The notes under the pieces are model-generated. The model did no database searches and was not told where the DNA came from. It saw only the letters and a program-made list of their open reading frames with translations. The translations under genes and the position numbers were made by a program. This document shows positions 33,801-47,250 of a DNA stretch of 64,000 nt, one piece after another; position 1 is the stretch's first letter, and every line of letters starts with the position of its first letter. The stretch lies in contig CM043969.1 of the NCBI GenBank assembly GCA_014529385.2, positions 35,349,446-35,413,445 of the forward strand, written 5' to 3'. Source of the stretch: Adiantum capillus-veneris (Eukaryota > Streptophyta > Polypodiopsida > Polypodiales > Pteridaceae).

Positions 33801-34085
33801 AGTCTATATGTGGGAACGAGAGTGAGAGAGATGTTTTTATTTTATTTTTTATCTTTGCTGGTGCCTTGATTACACAAAGAATGAGAGGGCATGAGAGCAT
33901 GGGTGAAGTGGGCGAGAGGGGGGGAAGGAGGGGGTCAGAGATAGAGAGGGAGTGCATATGTGTGTGTGTGTGTGTGTGTGTGTATAGAGAGAGAGAGAGA
34001 AAGAGCGAGTTGCTGCTGTTCCTCCTGTTGACACAGAAGAACGAGAGAGAGCACGAGTAGGACACTGAGAAACGGGGGGGTGGGT

Positions 34086-34137
<52 letters not shown>

Positions 34138-34385
34138 GGGGGGGTGGGGTGGGGGGGAGGGGGGGGGGGGGGGGGTGGGCTGACAGGGGGGGGGGGGGGG
34201 TGGGGGAGGGGGGGGGGGGGGGGGGGGGAGAGGGGGAGGGGGGAGGGGGGGGGGGGGGGGGGGGGGGGAGTGGGGGGGGGGGTGGGGGGGGGGGGGGGAG
34301 GGGGGGGTGGAGGGGGGGAGGGGGGGGGGGGGGGGGGGGGGGTGGGTGGGGGGGGGGGGGGAGTGAGGGGGGGGGGGGGGGGGGG

Positions 34386-34461
<76 letters not shown>

Positions 34462-34465
34462 GGGT

Positions 34466-34510
<45 letters not shown>

Positions 34511-34856
34511 GGGGGGGGGGGGGGGGGGGGGGGGGGGTGGAGAGGGGGGGGGTGAGAGGGTGAGGGGGGTGGGGGGGTGGGGTGTGGTTGGGGTGGGGGT
34601 GGGGGGTTGGGGGGGAGAGGGGATAATGGAGGAGAGGGAGGGAGTGGTGCCAAGCGGAGGTGCGGCCCGAATTGCATGTGTGCAAGCTAGGGAAAGGTGG
34701 GGAGATGGTAGAAATAGGCAAAAAAGAAAAAAAACCTTTTTTTTTGTTTATTGTCTACTCCCCGAATGGTGTCGGTTCTGGCGGCCCGATTCCGAAGGCC
34801 GGCCATCTTCAGTTTCTGTGGGTGGCCTAGAGGGCAGTGCAGCTAGCCCGATGTCA
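33801..34856 (-). repeat. 3' LTR of element III, with poly-G tract
   Basis: Ends at 34856, where on the minus strand TGACATCGGGC starts after the tract CCTTTGGGGGAGGGCTAG. Bases 33830-33930 and 34615-34775 match 47990-48310. The outer limit on the left could not be fixed. Confidence 0.55.
34076..34560. repeat. Extreme poly-G low-complexity tract
   Basis: About 485 bases that are almost all G on the plus strand, with scattered T and A. Open frames across it encode only poly-Gly or poly-Pro and are not genes. It may be an expanded purine repeat or a sequencing artefact. Confidence 0.9.
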
Positions 34857-34879
34857 CTAGCCCTCCCCCAAAGGTTAGG

Positions 34880-37425
34880 GGCATTTATGTCTCTAACTCA
34901 TTCATTTGGTCGTAGTCATCAGAGGTGGAGGTGTGAGAAGGCTAACACTCATTTGGTCAAACGAGGCTTTCGTAACAGTCCAACAAAAATCACATTGTAT
35001 GTAAACCGTGAGGGTGATGTACTTCTCATTATGGTTCTCTATGTAGAGGATTTGCTGAAAATAAGTTTTAAGCCGCCATCCGTTAACTAGCTTACCATCA
35101 GTTTCCATGAGCTAGTAGCTCCCATTGGTATATTTCTTCATGATGATGGAAGGGCCTTCCCATCAGAGTAGGAACTTCTTATCATTGTGTGTGTCGAAGT
35201 GATTGTCAGAGCAGAGCACCAACATGCCCTTCTTTAAATCTTTAATTGCACCAAAGATGTTGATTGAAACTAAGCCATTTGTGTTCTACCTGTGCCACAT
35301 AATGATTGATTGCTTCTTGTCTGACCAATTGGTGTCGTTCTAAGTCAAGGATGTGATCTCTCATGCGTGCTGGGTCGTTGAAACTTGCTTGCCATCACTC
35401 TAATACTTGCTAGTTGCACCTCAATGGGTAAGATTTCCTCCTTACCAGCACCAGATGATATGGGGTGAACCCCAAAGATGTTTGGAATGATATTCGCTAG
35501 GCCCACAAAGCTGGGACTAGATACTTATCCCAATCCCCGGGATGATTGTTAACCTGCTTGGTGACAATTTTACAAACCATTACATTCACTTTTTCAACTA
35601 GGCCATTACATTGAGGGTAGTATGGTGAGAAGTGCCTCCTTGTAATGCCTAGTTTTTGCATTGACTCTCCTACCAAGTCGGCTCTGAAACCTGGCCCACT
35701 ATCAGAGAATATTTCTAATGGTGTTCTAAACCTGCAACATATGTGCTCATAGACAAACTTGGCTACCTCCACAACTGTGATACTAGTGGTGGTTGTAGCT
35801 TCTGCCCATCTAGTCATATAGTTGACTCCCATGATGATATAGAACTTCCGTGAGTTGGCCCTAGGCAATGGTCCTATGGCATCTATACCCCATTTTTCAA
35901 ATGGCCCATGTGAAAGGATAGGTGTCTGTGGTTCATGCATCAGTGACTTGGTACCGGCCCGTTGACACAACTTACATGTATTGCACAATTGGTGTACATC
36001 ACGATTGAAGGTAGGCCATACAAAACCAGCTTGCAAAATCTTCATGCTTGTTATATCTAGGACCAAGTGACTGCCACAAACACCATCATTACAACTGGCA
36101 ATTACCCCCCATAATTTCATTAGAGAGAGGGATCTTCCTAAGTACTTGGTCCTTACCCTTACAATAAAAACCGTCACTGACAAGCCGATACCTCGTGGCC
36201 TCCTTGTGAGCCAATGCTTATGCCGTTTTTCTAGATCCGATGGACATTCCCATGTTTCCAAGAAATACATTATGTCGAGTAAGGCATCACTATCTTGAAA
36301 TAGTGGGAGATTTAGCTTTATAGCCCCAACCATCATTTCCTGCAGTCTTTCCTTTTCTAAGGCATCGGCTTCGTGGTTTTGAGATCTTGGGATGTGGTGT
36401 AGTTGAACTGCACCCTCTACACAGCTTAAGTGAGCCCTCAAACTAGGATTCTCACATGTCCCAACTCCATTTACTTGCCCTACCAAAAATAGAGCATCCC
36501 CAAATACATTAAGGCACTTTACCCCTTGTAAGATGCACCATTGTAACCCCTTGGTGAGTGCTAGATACTCAGCTTCATTGTTATAATGTGATTCTAACAA
36601 ATGGCCAAGCAAAATTACCTTGATACCTTTGTCATCAAATACCACTATGCCGCAGCTGCTTTGACAAATGCTGGCTTGTAGGCTCCATCAAAGTAGAGAG
36701 AGTGTGCTCTTTCTACCACCAGTGGCTCTAGAAGTGGTTTAATTCCCTCCCCTTTAGATTTTTTTACCTTCTTCTCAAAGTTTTGGTAGGTTATGAGTCC
36801 CCCCAAGCTTTCCCTTGTCATGCTTTCCACCTATACCGTGTGGTCAAACTCTTGCAAACGAACTAGCCATTTGGTAATCCCAGAAACATCCATGTGTTGT
36901 ACCACATAAGGAAACATTTTATCCATGGTTAAGATTAAAAATTTCCTAGGCAACAAATATGACCAACACTTTGTAGTTGCAATCTAAGATCTAGGACTAG
37001 GTGTTCCACCTGGGTGAAACCTTTCTTTGTCGCTGTCATCATGCGACTAGAGTAGTAGATTGGCCTCATGAAAGATGTCATTGCATCCTTCTAGAGTAGC
37101 ACACCCCCCAAGGAGTACGTCATGACCCATGCTTGAGGTGATATAGAACTTGTCATCCCATTTAGGCGGCGAGATAGTCGGTAGGGTGGCTAAGACCTCC
37201 TATGCCTTGTTGTAATGATGTTAGCTCTTCTTGTCCCATGTGAAAGTTGATCTTTTTGTGAGCTGTTGCAGCGGTAGCACAATTTATAATAGTAGATATA
37301 TGAATCTACTCAAGTACCTCACCTTTTGTAGAAAAGAGACTAGTTGACGTGTGGTTGCTGGTGAAGGTAGTGCAATCAATTCGGACACCTTACTTGGATT
37401 GACAAGGTATTTGGGGCCCAAGGAG
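34880..37425 (-). pseudogene. Element III pol fragment (RT thumb to integrase)
   Basis: Minus-strand Tat pol from the RT thumb (about 37,390), through a decayed first RNase H, to the second RNase H (SLYFDGAYKPAFVKAAAA, NNEAEYLAL, VFGDAL). The integrase has the Cys pair and DDE region (GIDAIGPLPR, FSDSGPGFRA, GLVEKVN). Several frameshifts and stops are present; the longest open part is 36645-35497. It is closer to II than to A. A polypurine tract at 34857-34874 links it to the LTR on its left. Gag, protease and most of RT are absent; the right side is cut off by element B1. Confidence 0.85.
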
Positions 37426-37664
37426 GTCACCTAATAAAAATCTAACCTATCACGTCAGTTCAACAGAAGGGTATTTAAAGTTCTTGAAACGTACAGAAAT
37501 ATATATACAAGAGGGTATTATTTTTTCAAATTTGAAACAAAGTTACAGATTTTAAAAGAAAAGGGTACATTATATTCTTAACAAAATTCACAGATAAGGG
37601 GTTTTACAAACATGTCTTGAACACACGTGATATGGTAGTTTTACACATAGTGAATCCCCGAGAT

Positions 37665-38409
37665 TTGGGGGCCACTTCATGTGATTGCAGGGTGCATTAT
37701 TGAAAAAAGTTAGTACTAGGTGTGCGGATGGATGTAGAAGGGTAACAAAAACGTGCTGTATGGCCATGTTTTGGCATGTTCGGGGTCCGTTTGAGGTCAA
37801 TCAAATGGCCAAAGGTGGCCAAGGGATAATGTGAAGTGTGGAAAATACAAAACCAACAAAGTGTGGAGAGAAGAGGAGTAACAACCGCAACTGAGTTTTT
37901 GCTATTTTTAGAGCCTATTTTGGCCATAAACTGCTCATCGAAGGTCAGACTTGAGCACTTTGATACTGTAGACTGGGGTTTTTGGCCGTTTGAGACACAA
38001 TGGCACTGTCCATTTTGCCAAATTTCTCTTTTTTTTTTTCTTGTTTTGGCTGTGTAAGTTTCTCTTATGAGTGAAGCCTCTCCTCAAATTTGTGATTGTA
38101 TCTGGCATATTTCATCCATATTGAGTGATCGATTTGCCCCATCGGTGTTGGCCCAAGCCCAATTGTATCTAAACACAAAAAAATATTTCTCTTTTGAGCT
38201 AAGTTTTTTTGGGTGTGTGTGTGTGTGTCTCTGTGTTGAGTGGGAAAATAGATAGTCTCTCTTCTCTCACTCCATCAGTGTGTTCCCTATCTTGGTCAGG
38301 TGGGTTTTGTAAGCGAGTGGTGCCCCGTAGTGTGTGTGTGTGTGTATTATCCCAAGAGTTTGTGCTGGGTGATTATAGAGGCGTTGTGTGTGTTTCCATC
38401 CCGCTCACA
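37665..38409 (+). repeat. 5' LTR of element B1 (partial)
   Basis: Matches the B-family LTR (54243-55002) from TTTGGGGGCCACTTCA to CCCGCTCACA. The first 380 bases or so of the LTR are diverged or missing. The stretch 37,426-37,664 holds only weak similarity. Confidence 0.75.
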
Positions 38410-38411
38410 TT

Positions 38412-39389
38412 CTTTTGGCGCCCCCACTGAGGATCTCCTTCGAGTACGTTTAGTTTCGGGATTACAGGTTACAGATTACAGGTACAGGTACATGTGATTC
38501 ACACAGGTACAGATATCTCGAGTAGAGTGAATAACCGATGGTAGAAGTCACTTGTAGTTGCCGTGGGTATGCATCATTTGGCACCTGTTTGAGCGCATTG
38601 TCTTGTACTGTACGCTACTTGTGGATACTGCCATTGTACGCCTTTGTGGAGCCATAATTGGTTTTATTTGGCAGTCCTAGCCATTTTTGGGACTTAGTCT
38701 AGAAGATAGTCATTTCTGAGACTTGACTATACGAGATTTGCATAAGCTTTCATGAGAGGGTCGATAGCATGAGGTTTTATTGAGCTGGGGGATTCTCAAA
38801 TGTGAGATCCTTTCGATGATATAGGTGGTTGGAGAACACTTTTTGTGACCTTGCCATAGGCTATGTACTAGTGATTCCTACTTGATGCTTGGGTTCTATT
38901 GTTGGCAGGTTATACATACATATACAATCTATATTTTGGGTTCCTACTACTCTACTTTTGGGGAAACTCAGCCAAATTTTTTTCAAGTTGTGATGGCTAG
39001 TTTTTTGGTCTTTTGAACCATTTATGTTGTTATGCTGCTGAAACTATGGAAAAATCAAAAGGTAATTAATCAAGTGTGCTTTCTTGGGACGGCATGGTTG
39101 GCTTTTAATGGATAATTATGACGGTCCTCAATTCACTCCTTTTCATTTAACACAAAGAATCCAGATAAATATTCATGTGTCCACGAAGATTTTTTTCCAG
39201 TAGCACATAGTCTTTATGTTTGGGCCAAGAAGATTAAGAGAGATACTAGAGTCCCCTTTGCCTGTTGTAATTCCGATGATTAACTATGAAAACTCATTTG
39301 ATATGCATATGTTTTTTCTTGTCTAAAGATGAGCTGCACTGAAGTTTTTGGGGATTGTGTCAGACAAAAGTTTTGGGTTCTTGCACGTT
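38412..39389 (+). other. Leader of element B1, cut at an ACGT site
   Basis: Primer-binding site TTTTGGCGCCCCCACTGAGG at 38412-38431, then a short TACAGGT-type repeat, then leader sequence matching 55003-56035. The match ends exactly after TTCTTGCACGT at 39389, where the element C LTR begins. Confidence 0.8.
39108..39326 (+). pseudogene. Leader ORF delta of element B1
   Basis: 72-codon frame of the same length as in B-plus, from an ATG in the same TTAATGG context. It keeps PQFTPFHLTQRIQI, FMFGPRRLREIL and PMINYENSFD. A single TAG after FFQ breaks it. Confidence 0.7.
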
Positions 39390-39915
39390 GGAGAGGGGGA
39401 ATGGATAACACACCTGACACACAAACAACTGTCCCTATATAGATCAAGGTATTCAAAGGACCCCTGTCCTCAAGAAAACACCTTAAAAAAAACAACTCAA
39501 ACTAGCAGGGCCTCGCATGCACCTCACCCAATGCACACAGGACCTACAGAGTTGCTAGACAATGATCTTGATTGCTTCCAGTTCTTCCACATCCCAACGC
39601 CTCTCCCTCTTTCTCTCTCACATGCACACGGGGCTCGCGGGGGTGCACACTCTCACACACACCGGCACCATACACCTTGAAGACGAGAAAAGAAGAAAGG
39701 GGGGAAGGGGAGAAAGACATCGCCAAAATTGACAATGACAGCTTCTCTTTCAAACAAAAAAGCCATGTATAAGATCCGTACATTCTTCTCTAGGCCACAC
39801 CATTGCCATCACTGTTTCACACCTCTAGAGGGGCACACACCTCCCTCCAAACTCGACTACGTCGACACACAGCTCGATGAAAAATCCACCATTTGCTTTG
39901 CTCTGGTCGTAGCTC
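39390..39915 (-). repeat. Element C LTR, left (3') copy
   Basis: Matches 46341-46858 in the same orientation: ACACACCTGACACACAAACA, AGGGCCTCGC, GACAATGACAGCTTCTC and GAAAAATCCACCATT are shared. In minus orientation this is the U5-side half. The other half diverges beyond 39915, so the inner edge is not defined. Confidence 0.7.
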
Positions 39916-41202
39916 CTCCCCTTGGTAGCCTTTGCTGACTCCCTTTTCTGCGCCGTTCCAAGTGTTTTCACGGCGATTCACCTTCCTTTCCGGCTTTGAT
40001 TGCCGAGCGCAGGAATCTTCTTCCTCTTCCAATTGCTCCTAATAGAAAAACCCTTTCTTAAAAAATCATCCCCATCCTTTTTATTTCCTTCCCTCCTTTC
40101 CAAACTTACTAAAAAACCCTCCCTGGCAGTAGCGCGGGCTTCACTGCCTTCTCAACCCAAGCCTTACCCTTTTTGGCTTTCTACAAGAAACCCTTAGTGT
40201 TGGGCTGGGTTAGGGGGACTTTCTTAGTTTTCATTGCATGATGGAGACTTACCTTTCATTTCACATACTATCTTTATTTTTCTTGCATTCTATTGTTTTA
40301 GAATGCTAAAGTGAAGTTTCACCTACATAATTAAATTAGTAAATTTTACACACACACATACACATATTTATGTTTTTTGGCCTATAGAAGACCATCGGGT
40401 TCATTGTGCAAGGTTGTTGTGAGACTCAAGCCATTGGATTCTTTGGCTAGATGAGCGCCACATGGCAAGGGTGTTTGTAAAATAACTTTGTTGTCCTTTT
40501 TGTTTCCTTACATCACCTTCCTTGAGAGACAAGTGTCCCTAAGGGATTCAAAAGTATTCTTAATAGAAAGCTATTCTCTAAGCTATTCTATACACATTTT
40601 TCTCAAACACTGAGTTTTTTTTTCCTCATTTGAGGGTTTTTTTTTTAAATTTTTGAATTATTTTCTATGCTTATATGAAAGCATTAAAATATTCTTTTGT
40701 TTGGATTTTTAATGTGTCTTTTTATTTCACTTCCTTTTTGTTTTATTTTGTTTCAAAATACTAATTTGCAATGTGCACAATTTACCTTATTATTGGGGCT
40801 CTTTCATAATATATAAGCCATTTGCGAGTAGCGAGTATCGACTAGAAGAACATAAAAAAATGATTGAGACTTACCTTAAATGTTTTGTTAATTTTATTTG
40901 TTTTCTCTCACATAGCCTTATGTAGATGATAATGAACTTTCACATTGTTTTTTTGGGACTTCATAAGGCCATTGTAAAAGGGTTACATTCTGGGTACAAT
41001 TGTGGACCATTGGTTAAAAAGCTTGTTGATTAGTGATACATGGCAACAAACTATCTTTTTTGGCTTTCTAAAAGAAGCCTTAGAGATGTGCTGGGTTAGG
41101 ATACTTACAATGTTTTCAGTGATGATTGGTTTTAAAGTAATAAATGGATATTTTTATTTCATCTTAATTCTAGTAAGTTCTATGCTACATACATATACAT
41201 AT
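39916..41202. other. No gene seen
   Basis: Possible remainder of the element C LTR up to about 40,250. The rest is A+T-rich. A block at 40165-40215 (TTTTTGGCTTTCTACAAGAA, GCTGGGTTAGG) is loosely repeated at 41058-41105. No open frame with recognisable content. Confidence 0.5.
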
Positions 41203-44200
41203 TGAGGCGGTCCGAGGCGGGCAACAAGAGAGGCGACCTCTAAACACCCCTCAAGGCTCCCGTGCTGCTCAATTGGGGCTGGGGCAACCACAAGCACAAC
41301 ACAACAACCAACCCACAGCCAAACCCGAACAAGATAGGGGCACCACCTAGCTAGAGAGAAAACTAGGACGCAAAAGAGGAGAATCCCTTAGCAATACAAG
41401 CGGGAAGGGAGGGTACACTATCACTAATTTAAATGCTACAAATACACACACCAAACACACACACATACACATACGCACACGCAAAAGAAAGAGAGATCTT
41501 TGTGCAAGAATTTAGCTTCAATTTTAATGATTGACGTGGGTGTATGAACATCTTGGAGGAGAGTCAAGAGACACGATTAAGTTTGATGATGTTGCAATCT
41601 ACACATTACCTTAGGGTTATGGGAGACCTCTCACCATACAACCCTCTTATAATGTTTTCCCAAGCAAAAAAACAAACATAAGAGCTCTTGAGTAACAAAC
41701 AAGCAGATACTACAAAAGAATCTCAAAATGAAAACGCGTCACCTTCAACCAAACGAGATGAGGTTGCCAAGCGTGAATTGGAGAGACTCAAGAGATTTTT
41801 GACCCGCGATTTGCACCCAACTTATTGATTGATGCGCAAGAGTAGGTACAACTTTGATTGGAAGTTATGAATCACTCACTCCCTTGCAATGTTACAACTA
41901 GCTCAAAGAATCTTTCCTATACACCACATGTAATGGTGCATAGAGAGCTCACTCTCACTCCCTAAAACTAAGATGGTGAATGGCACGCTCAAAGTAGTGA
42001 GCATTAGAGTAAGGATCCTTGCCATTTAAAAAGGGAGAAGGGCTCTATTTATAGGTGAGGAGAGCCCTAATTAGGATTATACCTAATCAACATTTTTAGG
42101 GAAAACCATGTTTATGAAATTTTTTATATGTTCTTATGAGAGTGGGGCTCTCTTGTCTCTTGAGTCACATGGATGTGGGCTCAAGAGGAGAGAATTATTG
42201 AGGTGAAATAGATAAGATTCTAGAGAGGTGAGTGATTTTTTGTGTGAAGTTGCCTACTCCACGGTGGAGTAGAGTGGGTGCAATTTACAAAAAAAAAAGG
42301 TTAGCAGTTAGTGTTAGTAGTTTGAAGTTAGTAGAATGGGGTAAAATTACATGGCATATGCACTCAAGGCGCATTATATGATTTATACAATGATAAAAAG
42401 TAAGAGGAGAATGAGAATATAAACAATTTGGTGGAAACCACAAGATGTAAATGAAATTTTCCACCTTCTCCTCCAGTGAATGAAGCCGTTGTAGAACTTT
42501 GTCGGTGCAGTTCTTGTGACCATGGGGAAGTTGAATTCTCCATGATCAAACTCCTCCTTTTGCAGGGCTTGAGATTGGTTACTTGCTGATTTTTTTCTCT
42601 TTTATGAAAGGATGAAGAGGTTATGGTAATATGAATTTGATTTTAGAGAGAGAAATTGAGCTATAACGTGTGTAGAGATGATAATCTTTTGAGCTATGGA
42701 GTAAGGAGAGATGGAAATGGTGAAGAAGATGAAGTAAGCCATGAAGTTTTAGGTTTTTTGAGGGGGTTGAGAGGATGAGAGTAAGACAAAGTTTACTTTG
42801 TAGTTGTGATGTGGTACCTCAAACTCATAGCTCCCCGTGGTTGCTCAAAAATCTCCAAACTATGAGTTACTTTGTGAGAAAAGTGGGCAGACTGTGGTCC
42901 ACTCAAAAACTCATAGCTCACCGGTGGTTGCTCCAAAAATCTCCAAAATTTTTGAGGTGATTATTCAGCCTTTTTTTTCACATTTTCTCTTTTCACCACC
43001 GCTCCAAATTCGGAGTGGCGATGGGTGCCAAAAATCTCACTAAAAAGCCTGTTTCTTATGCCTGCAAAAGTCTTTTAGTGGCCCCCTCCTTTGCTGAATT
43101 TGTACAATGCATCCAAGAGTGAGCCCCTCCTTTGTCATATCATAGTACAAAGAATCCAAGTTGCCCTTTACACATGCATGGAGAAGGATTATTGGTGAAT
43201 AAAGCATTATATACATGGTGGGACTAGTGTATGGACTATTCATGGATTTTAGCTCAATGAGCACATGGTGTTAGAATAATGAGTAAAAATAATAAAAACA
43301 TTATGGAGGAATTATGGATATGGAAAGATGTTGGACTCATATGATATAGTCCCTCTTTGTATTATTTTGAGTGAAAGAGGAAAAGGTATTCAAGTAAATG
43401 AAAATAATATAATAAACATGACTAAGAAAGTAGAAATCAATTTTTTTGTTTTCACGAGGGTGAGAGTGAAAATGTGGGGGTGATTTGTATAAAAGAACAA
43501 TATGAGGTTAGAGTATGTACACATTGGCAAAAGATATACTTATGGTGTAAGAGGATGAAATGTTTAATAAAACACACACCTAAGTATAAATATTTAAATA
43601 AAATACCAAAGTAATTATAAAAATTCCTATATTTATGCCATATATACAATGCAATATTTACACACAAATGGGCCATAATATATATATATATTTATTATTA
43701 TTATTATTATTTTTTGGCTCAACTATCCCAATGACTAGCTAGCTGAGGGTTTTAAGAAGATATGGGAAAAGCCCCCTAACTCACACACCCCTATGTACAA
43801 TGAAAAGGTAAAAATAGCCACAGTGTTTAGGTGATTTTGGTAGGGTGGAGTAACTCACCATGGCAATTACGAAGAGCCGAAAAATAGCTATCAATACACA
43901 CACATATATATATTAATTAGTTATTTATAAATATATATATACATATATATATTTATATATTAATGAGCAAACCATGATAAAGAGAAGAAAAACCGATGCA
44001 ATGATGTCAAAACTTAGCTCAAAAATCCTACAAATTTCAAAAAAATTAGTAGTATATTTGGTTTGCTTCTTTGCGAGGAGGACACTCAATCGATTAATTA
44101 GAGAGCGAATAGTGATTCACCTTATATGATTCTACTTAAACTCAACCTAAAGATTTTATTACTTTCTTATTGATTTAGAAAGCCATCCTGATCCTTTCAC

Positions 44201-44250
44201 TTGTTTTTAAACAAACTGGTGAGCTTTATTTCTTTTCCTTCTTCCAAGTC
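41203..44250 (-). repeat. LTR-like repeat D1
   Basis: Bases 41203-42340 match 48588-49620: GGCGGTCC...CAACAAGAGAGGC, AACACCCCTCAAGGCTCC, GTTTGATGATGTTGC. In minus orientation it ends in CCGCCTCA and has a TATA box (CCTATAAATAG, rc of 42045-42055). GGGGCACCACCTAGC and the CAAAAGTCTTTTAGTGG block near 43065 resemble the element A LTR, so it is probably a related LTR. No primer-binding site lies beside 41203, so it may be solo or rearranged. No coding sequence is evident. Confidence 0.55.
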
Positions 44251-44297
44251 GAGTCTTTTCTTTTCCCTTTCATTTACAACTCACAACTAAAGAGGCT

Positions 44298-46277
44298 TTA
44301 GTCTTCATTTTCCATGCAATCAGTGCTTACAACACACACAAGGTTTGCCATATGAATTTTTCGACCACGTTGCATGGAAGCTTCACTTTCCAGCTCCGTC
44401 ATCTTTGTGGTTTTCCACTGTTTGGCACCATGTCCTCGGAAAACCTGTTCAAGAAATGAAAAAAACATTCTATCCCTTCTCACTATAATCGCCTATCAGC
44501 TAGGATTGGATGCATCTTGATGTCCACGACCCCGATCGGCAAGGAACAAATTTTGGTTGAATCCCCACGTTGTATGCGATTTTCCAGATCTCTAGCGAGC
44601 TCAAAACAACTCCTATGCATACCTAGCCTCCAATCATGTAAAGCGAGATCCTACTCTAGTAGATCCTGTACCTGCTTGACAGCCCACTGCATAGCTGCGT
44701 TTAACATCCCCTTCAACCACCACACACAAACTTTCTTTGACAGTTCAAACAAGTCCACAACCTTCGAATTTTCTTCATGCTCAAAAGGACCACTCCACTT
44801 AGCGGGAAACTCTTTCAACATAGGCACCCTAGTCTCCATCACTTTCATACTCACCTCTATAACTACCTCTCTTAGCACCACCATAGGAGTAGAATTGTTT
44901 TCTTTAAAAAAAACCTCCACCTGTAGAGGGACAAACCCTCGTGTCACCGGCATTCTGGTTAAAGCTTTCCTAGCAAGCAATTGTGTCTCATCATCCATCT
45001 CATCTACTTGGTCATCAAACCCCCAATCACCTTCATCTTCAATGTATTCCTGGACAAAAGAATCTGTATCCAAGGCACTACCGTGCAATCCATAGGCAAT
45101 TGGAGCTTCTCTTCCCTTTGATAAGTATCTGACACCTCTTATCCGCCATCTTCGTCAACCTGTTCTTCTTCCATAGCCATCGGAGCTCTCTCCTTGGGAA
45201 ACCTCTGTACATGTCGTACAATCAAAGCAACTTCCATAGCCACCTTGATGAGCATCATCATTAGCATGGTGCTGCATAGCACTCTCACCTGCATGTCTTC
45301 ATTTCCAAGCTCCGACACTCTTCCCTGCTCTTTATTCATAGTGACAACCACAACATCTTCATGCATATAACAAGGTAGCTTCACTTTAACAATCATTGAC
45401 CCTTCGGATTTTGTCTCCCGGCACGTATCTCTATCCTCATCACTCGTTTCCCAGAATCTTGATCTTGTAGCCTCATCATCTTCACCATAGGTCAATTTTG
45501 CATTGGTATCATTATCCTCTACCTACTCCACAAAAGCTAGACCATCGTCATGCCCACTTTCGTCATTCAACCCCAAGCTCTTGGCACCTACCACTTGGCC
45601 ACGATCTGTTACCCTTTTATACAAGCACTCGACGAAAACAAGCTCCACCTCTCCAAGCGGCACTAGACACTTGGCATCTGCTAACTCCTCTACATACAGG
45701 TTCTCTTTAACAAAAGGCTCATCTTTATTGACGATCTCCTCCACAATCGGCATAGACGCTTCATCAATAGTAATTCCCAAGCAACATAATCAATCATAGG
45801 CCTTACTCTAATAGGCTCCATGCTTCGCATCACTGGCACCATCCTCGATGGGCCCATATAACAAATTATTGCTTCAACAGGCACACGATCTGCAGGCTTT
45901 AACAAGCCTAACTTCAGCTTTCTTTTCATTTTCCTGCTCTTTACCAGGGCAACTCAGATTGCCTCGGCATAACTCTTTGGCTCTTCATCATCCACCTTAT
46001 CTCAAACTCGTATCATCATATCTGCTTTAGTAGTAGCTGACACCACCTTGCAAAACTTGTAGAGAAACTGCTCTAAAAAATCAATCCAATCTTTCTTATT
46101 CGCAGCTTCTAGACCTTCAAACCAGGCTTTTTCTTTACCTCGCAGCACCAACAGCACTATCTCCAGCTTTTCTTCATCACTCCACATTTGCAATGAGAGC
46201 ATAAATAACTCGAAATCTGCCAGCCACTCATCCGCATCTTCATCACCATTTAAAATTGGGCTAGCACTCTGCCACAT
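44298..46277 (-). pseudogene. gag: Element C: gag plus long acidic unknown region
   Basis: Starts at ATG 46277 (MWQSASPILNGDEDADEWLA). A retrotransposon-gag domain follows (FELFMLSLQMWSDEEKLE, KEKAWFEGLEAANKKDW). Stops at 46002 and about 45955 and frameshifts near 45785 and 45100 break it. The next 500 or so codons are acidic, with no protease, RT or integrase motif: VEEIVNKDEPF, then ETSDEDRDTCRE, EDMQVRVLCSTMLMMMLIKV, and EYIEDEGDWGFDDQVDEM. The layout (primer-binding site, gag, no pol) is that of gag-only LTR elements. No CCHC knuckle was found. A fragment of the same ORF lies at 10082-10288. Confidence 0.65.
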
Positions 46278-46321
46278 TTTTGCATACAAACGTATCACGA
46301 GGCAGCAATCAGCGTGCTACT

Positions 46322-46336
46322 CCATGGGGGCACCAG
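46322..46336 (-). promoter_or_regulatory. Primer-binding site of element C
   Basis: On the minus strand CTGGTGCCCCCATGG, just inside the LTR edge at 46341 and 45 bases before the gag ATG. Confidence 0.65.
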
Positions 46337-46340
46337 AAGA

Positions 46341-46858
46341 TGGGGAGCGGGAATGGGGAACACACCCGACACACAAACAGCTGTCCCTATATAGCCCAGG
46401 GTGTTCACAGCACCCCTATCCTCTTGAAAACAATAGAAAAAAAAAACTCACACTAGCAGGGCCTCGCCTGCAGCTCACCCAACGCACACACGACCTGTAC
46501 AATTTCTAGACAGCGATCACAGTGATATTGCCCACTTCCAGTTCTTCCACAGCCCAACACCTCTCTCTCTTTCTCTCTCACACGTATAGGGGGCTCAAGG
46601 GGGGCCACACGCTAACACACACCGGCACCACACACCCCAAAGACAAGCAAAGAAGAAAGGGGGGAAGGGGGGAAAGACAACGCCAAAATCGACAATGACA
46701 GCTTCTCCTTCAAAAAAAAACCAAGTACAAGATCCGTACAGTCTGCTGTAGGCCGCACCATGGCCATCATTGTTCCACACAGAGGGGCACATACCTACCT
46801 CCAAACTCGACTACATCGGCACATAGCTCGATGAAAAATCCACCATTGGCTTCTCCCT
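46341..46858 (-). repeat. Element C LTR, right (5') copy
   Basis: Partner of 39390-39915. Beyond 46858 the two copies no longer match. Bases 46,859-47,250 hold GC-rich sequence and a G run at about 47218-47242, with no gene. Confidence 0.7.
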
Positions 46859-47250
46859 CCGTAAACCCGGAAAGCAGACTGAGATGGGGATGTCCGCCTC
46901 CTCTACTAGAACATCCGAAGTCGGGTCAAAACCATGTCTACTACTGAGTCGAAGAAGCGGGCGATGAAGAAAATTTGCGAACAAGTACGCCAAGCACTTG
47001 TTCGAAGAGAAAGCGTTGTCGAGCCAGGTGCAGAAGACCTTCGGGAGCGAAGAGGACGGGGGGGAGATGGTGGGACGGCGAGGGCGAAGTGGGCAGCCGG
47101 GTAATGTGCGGGTGCACAAGCGGCAGCGAGCGAGGGGATGGGGTGGGGATGGCAATGCGAGAGGAGGGCAATGGGCAGCCTTTGGGGCAGCGCGAAAACA
47201 GGGGGGGGCAGCGGGTGGGTGGGGGGGGGGGGGGGGGGGGGGAGAGGGTA

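Noticed and set aside
33679-35090. Long open frames rich in proline or glycine on both strands
   Set aside because: They are translations of the poly-G tract and its flanks; low complexity, with no codon structure.
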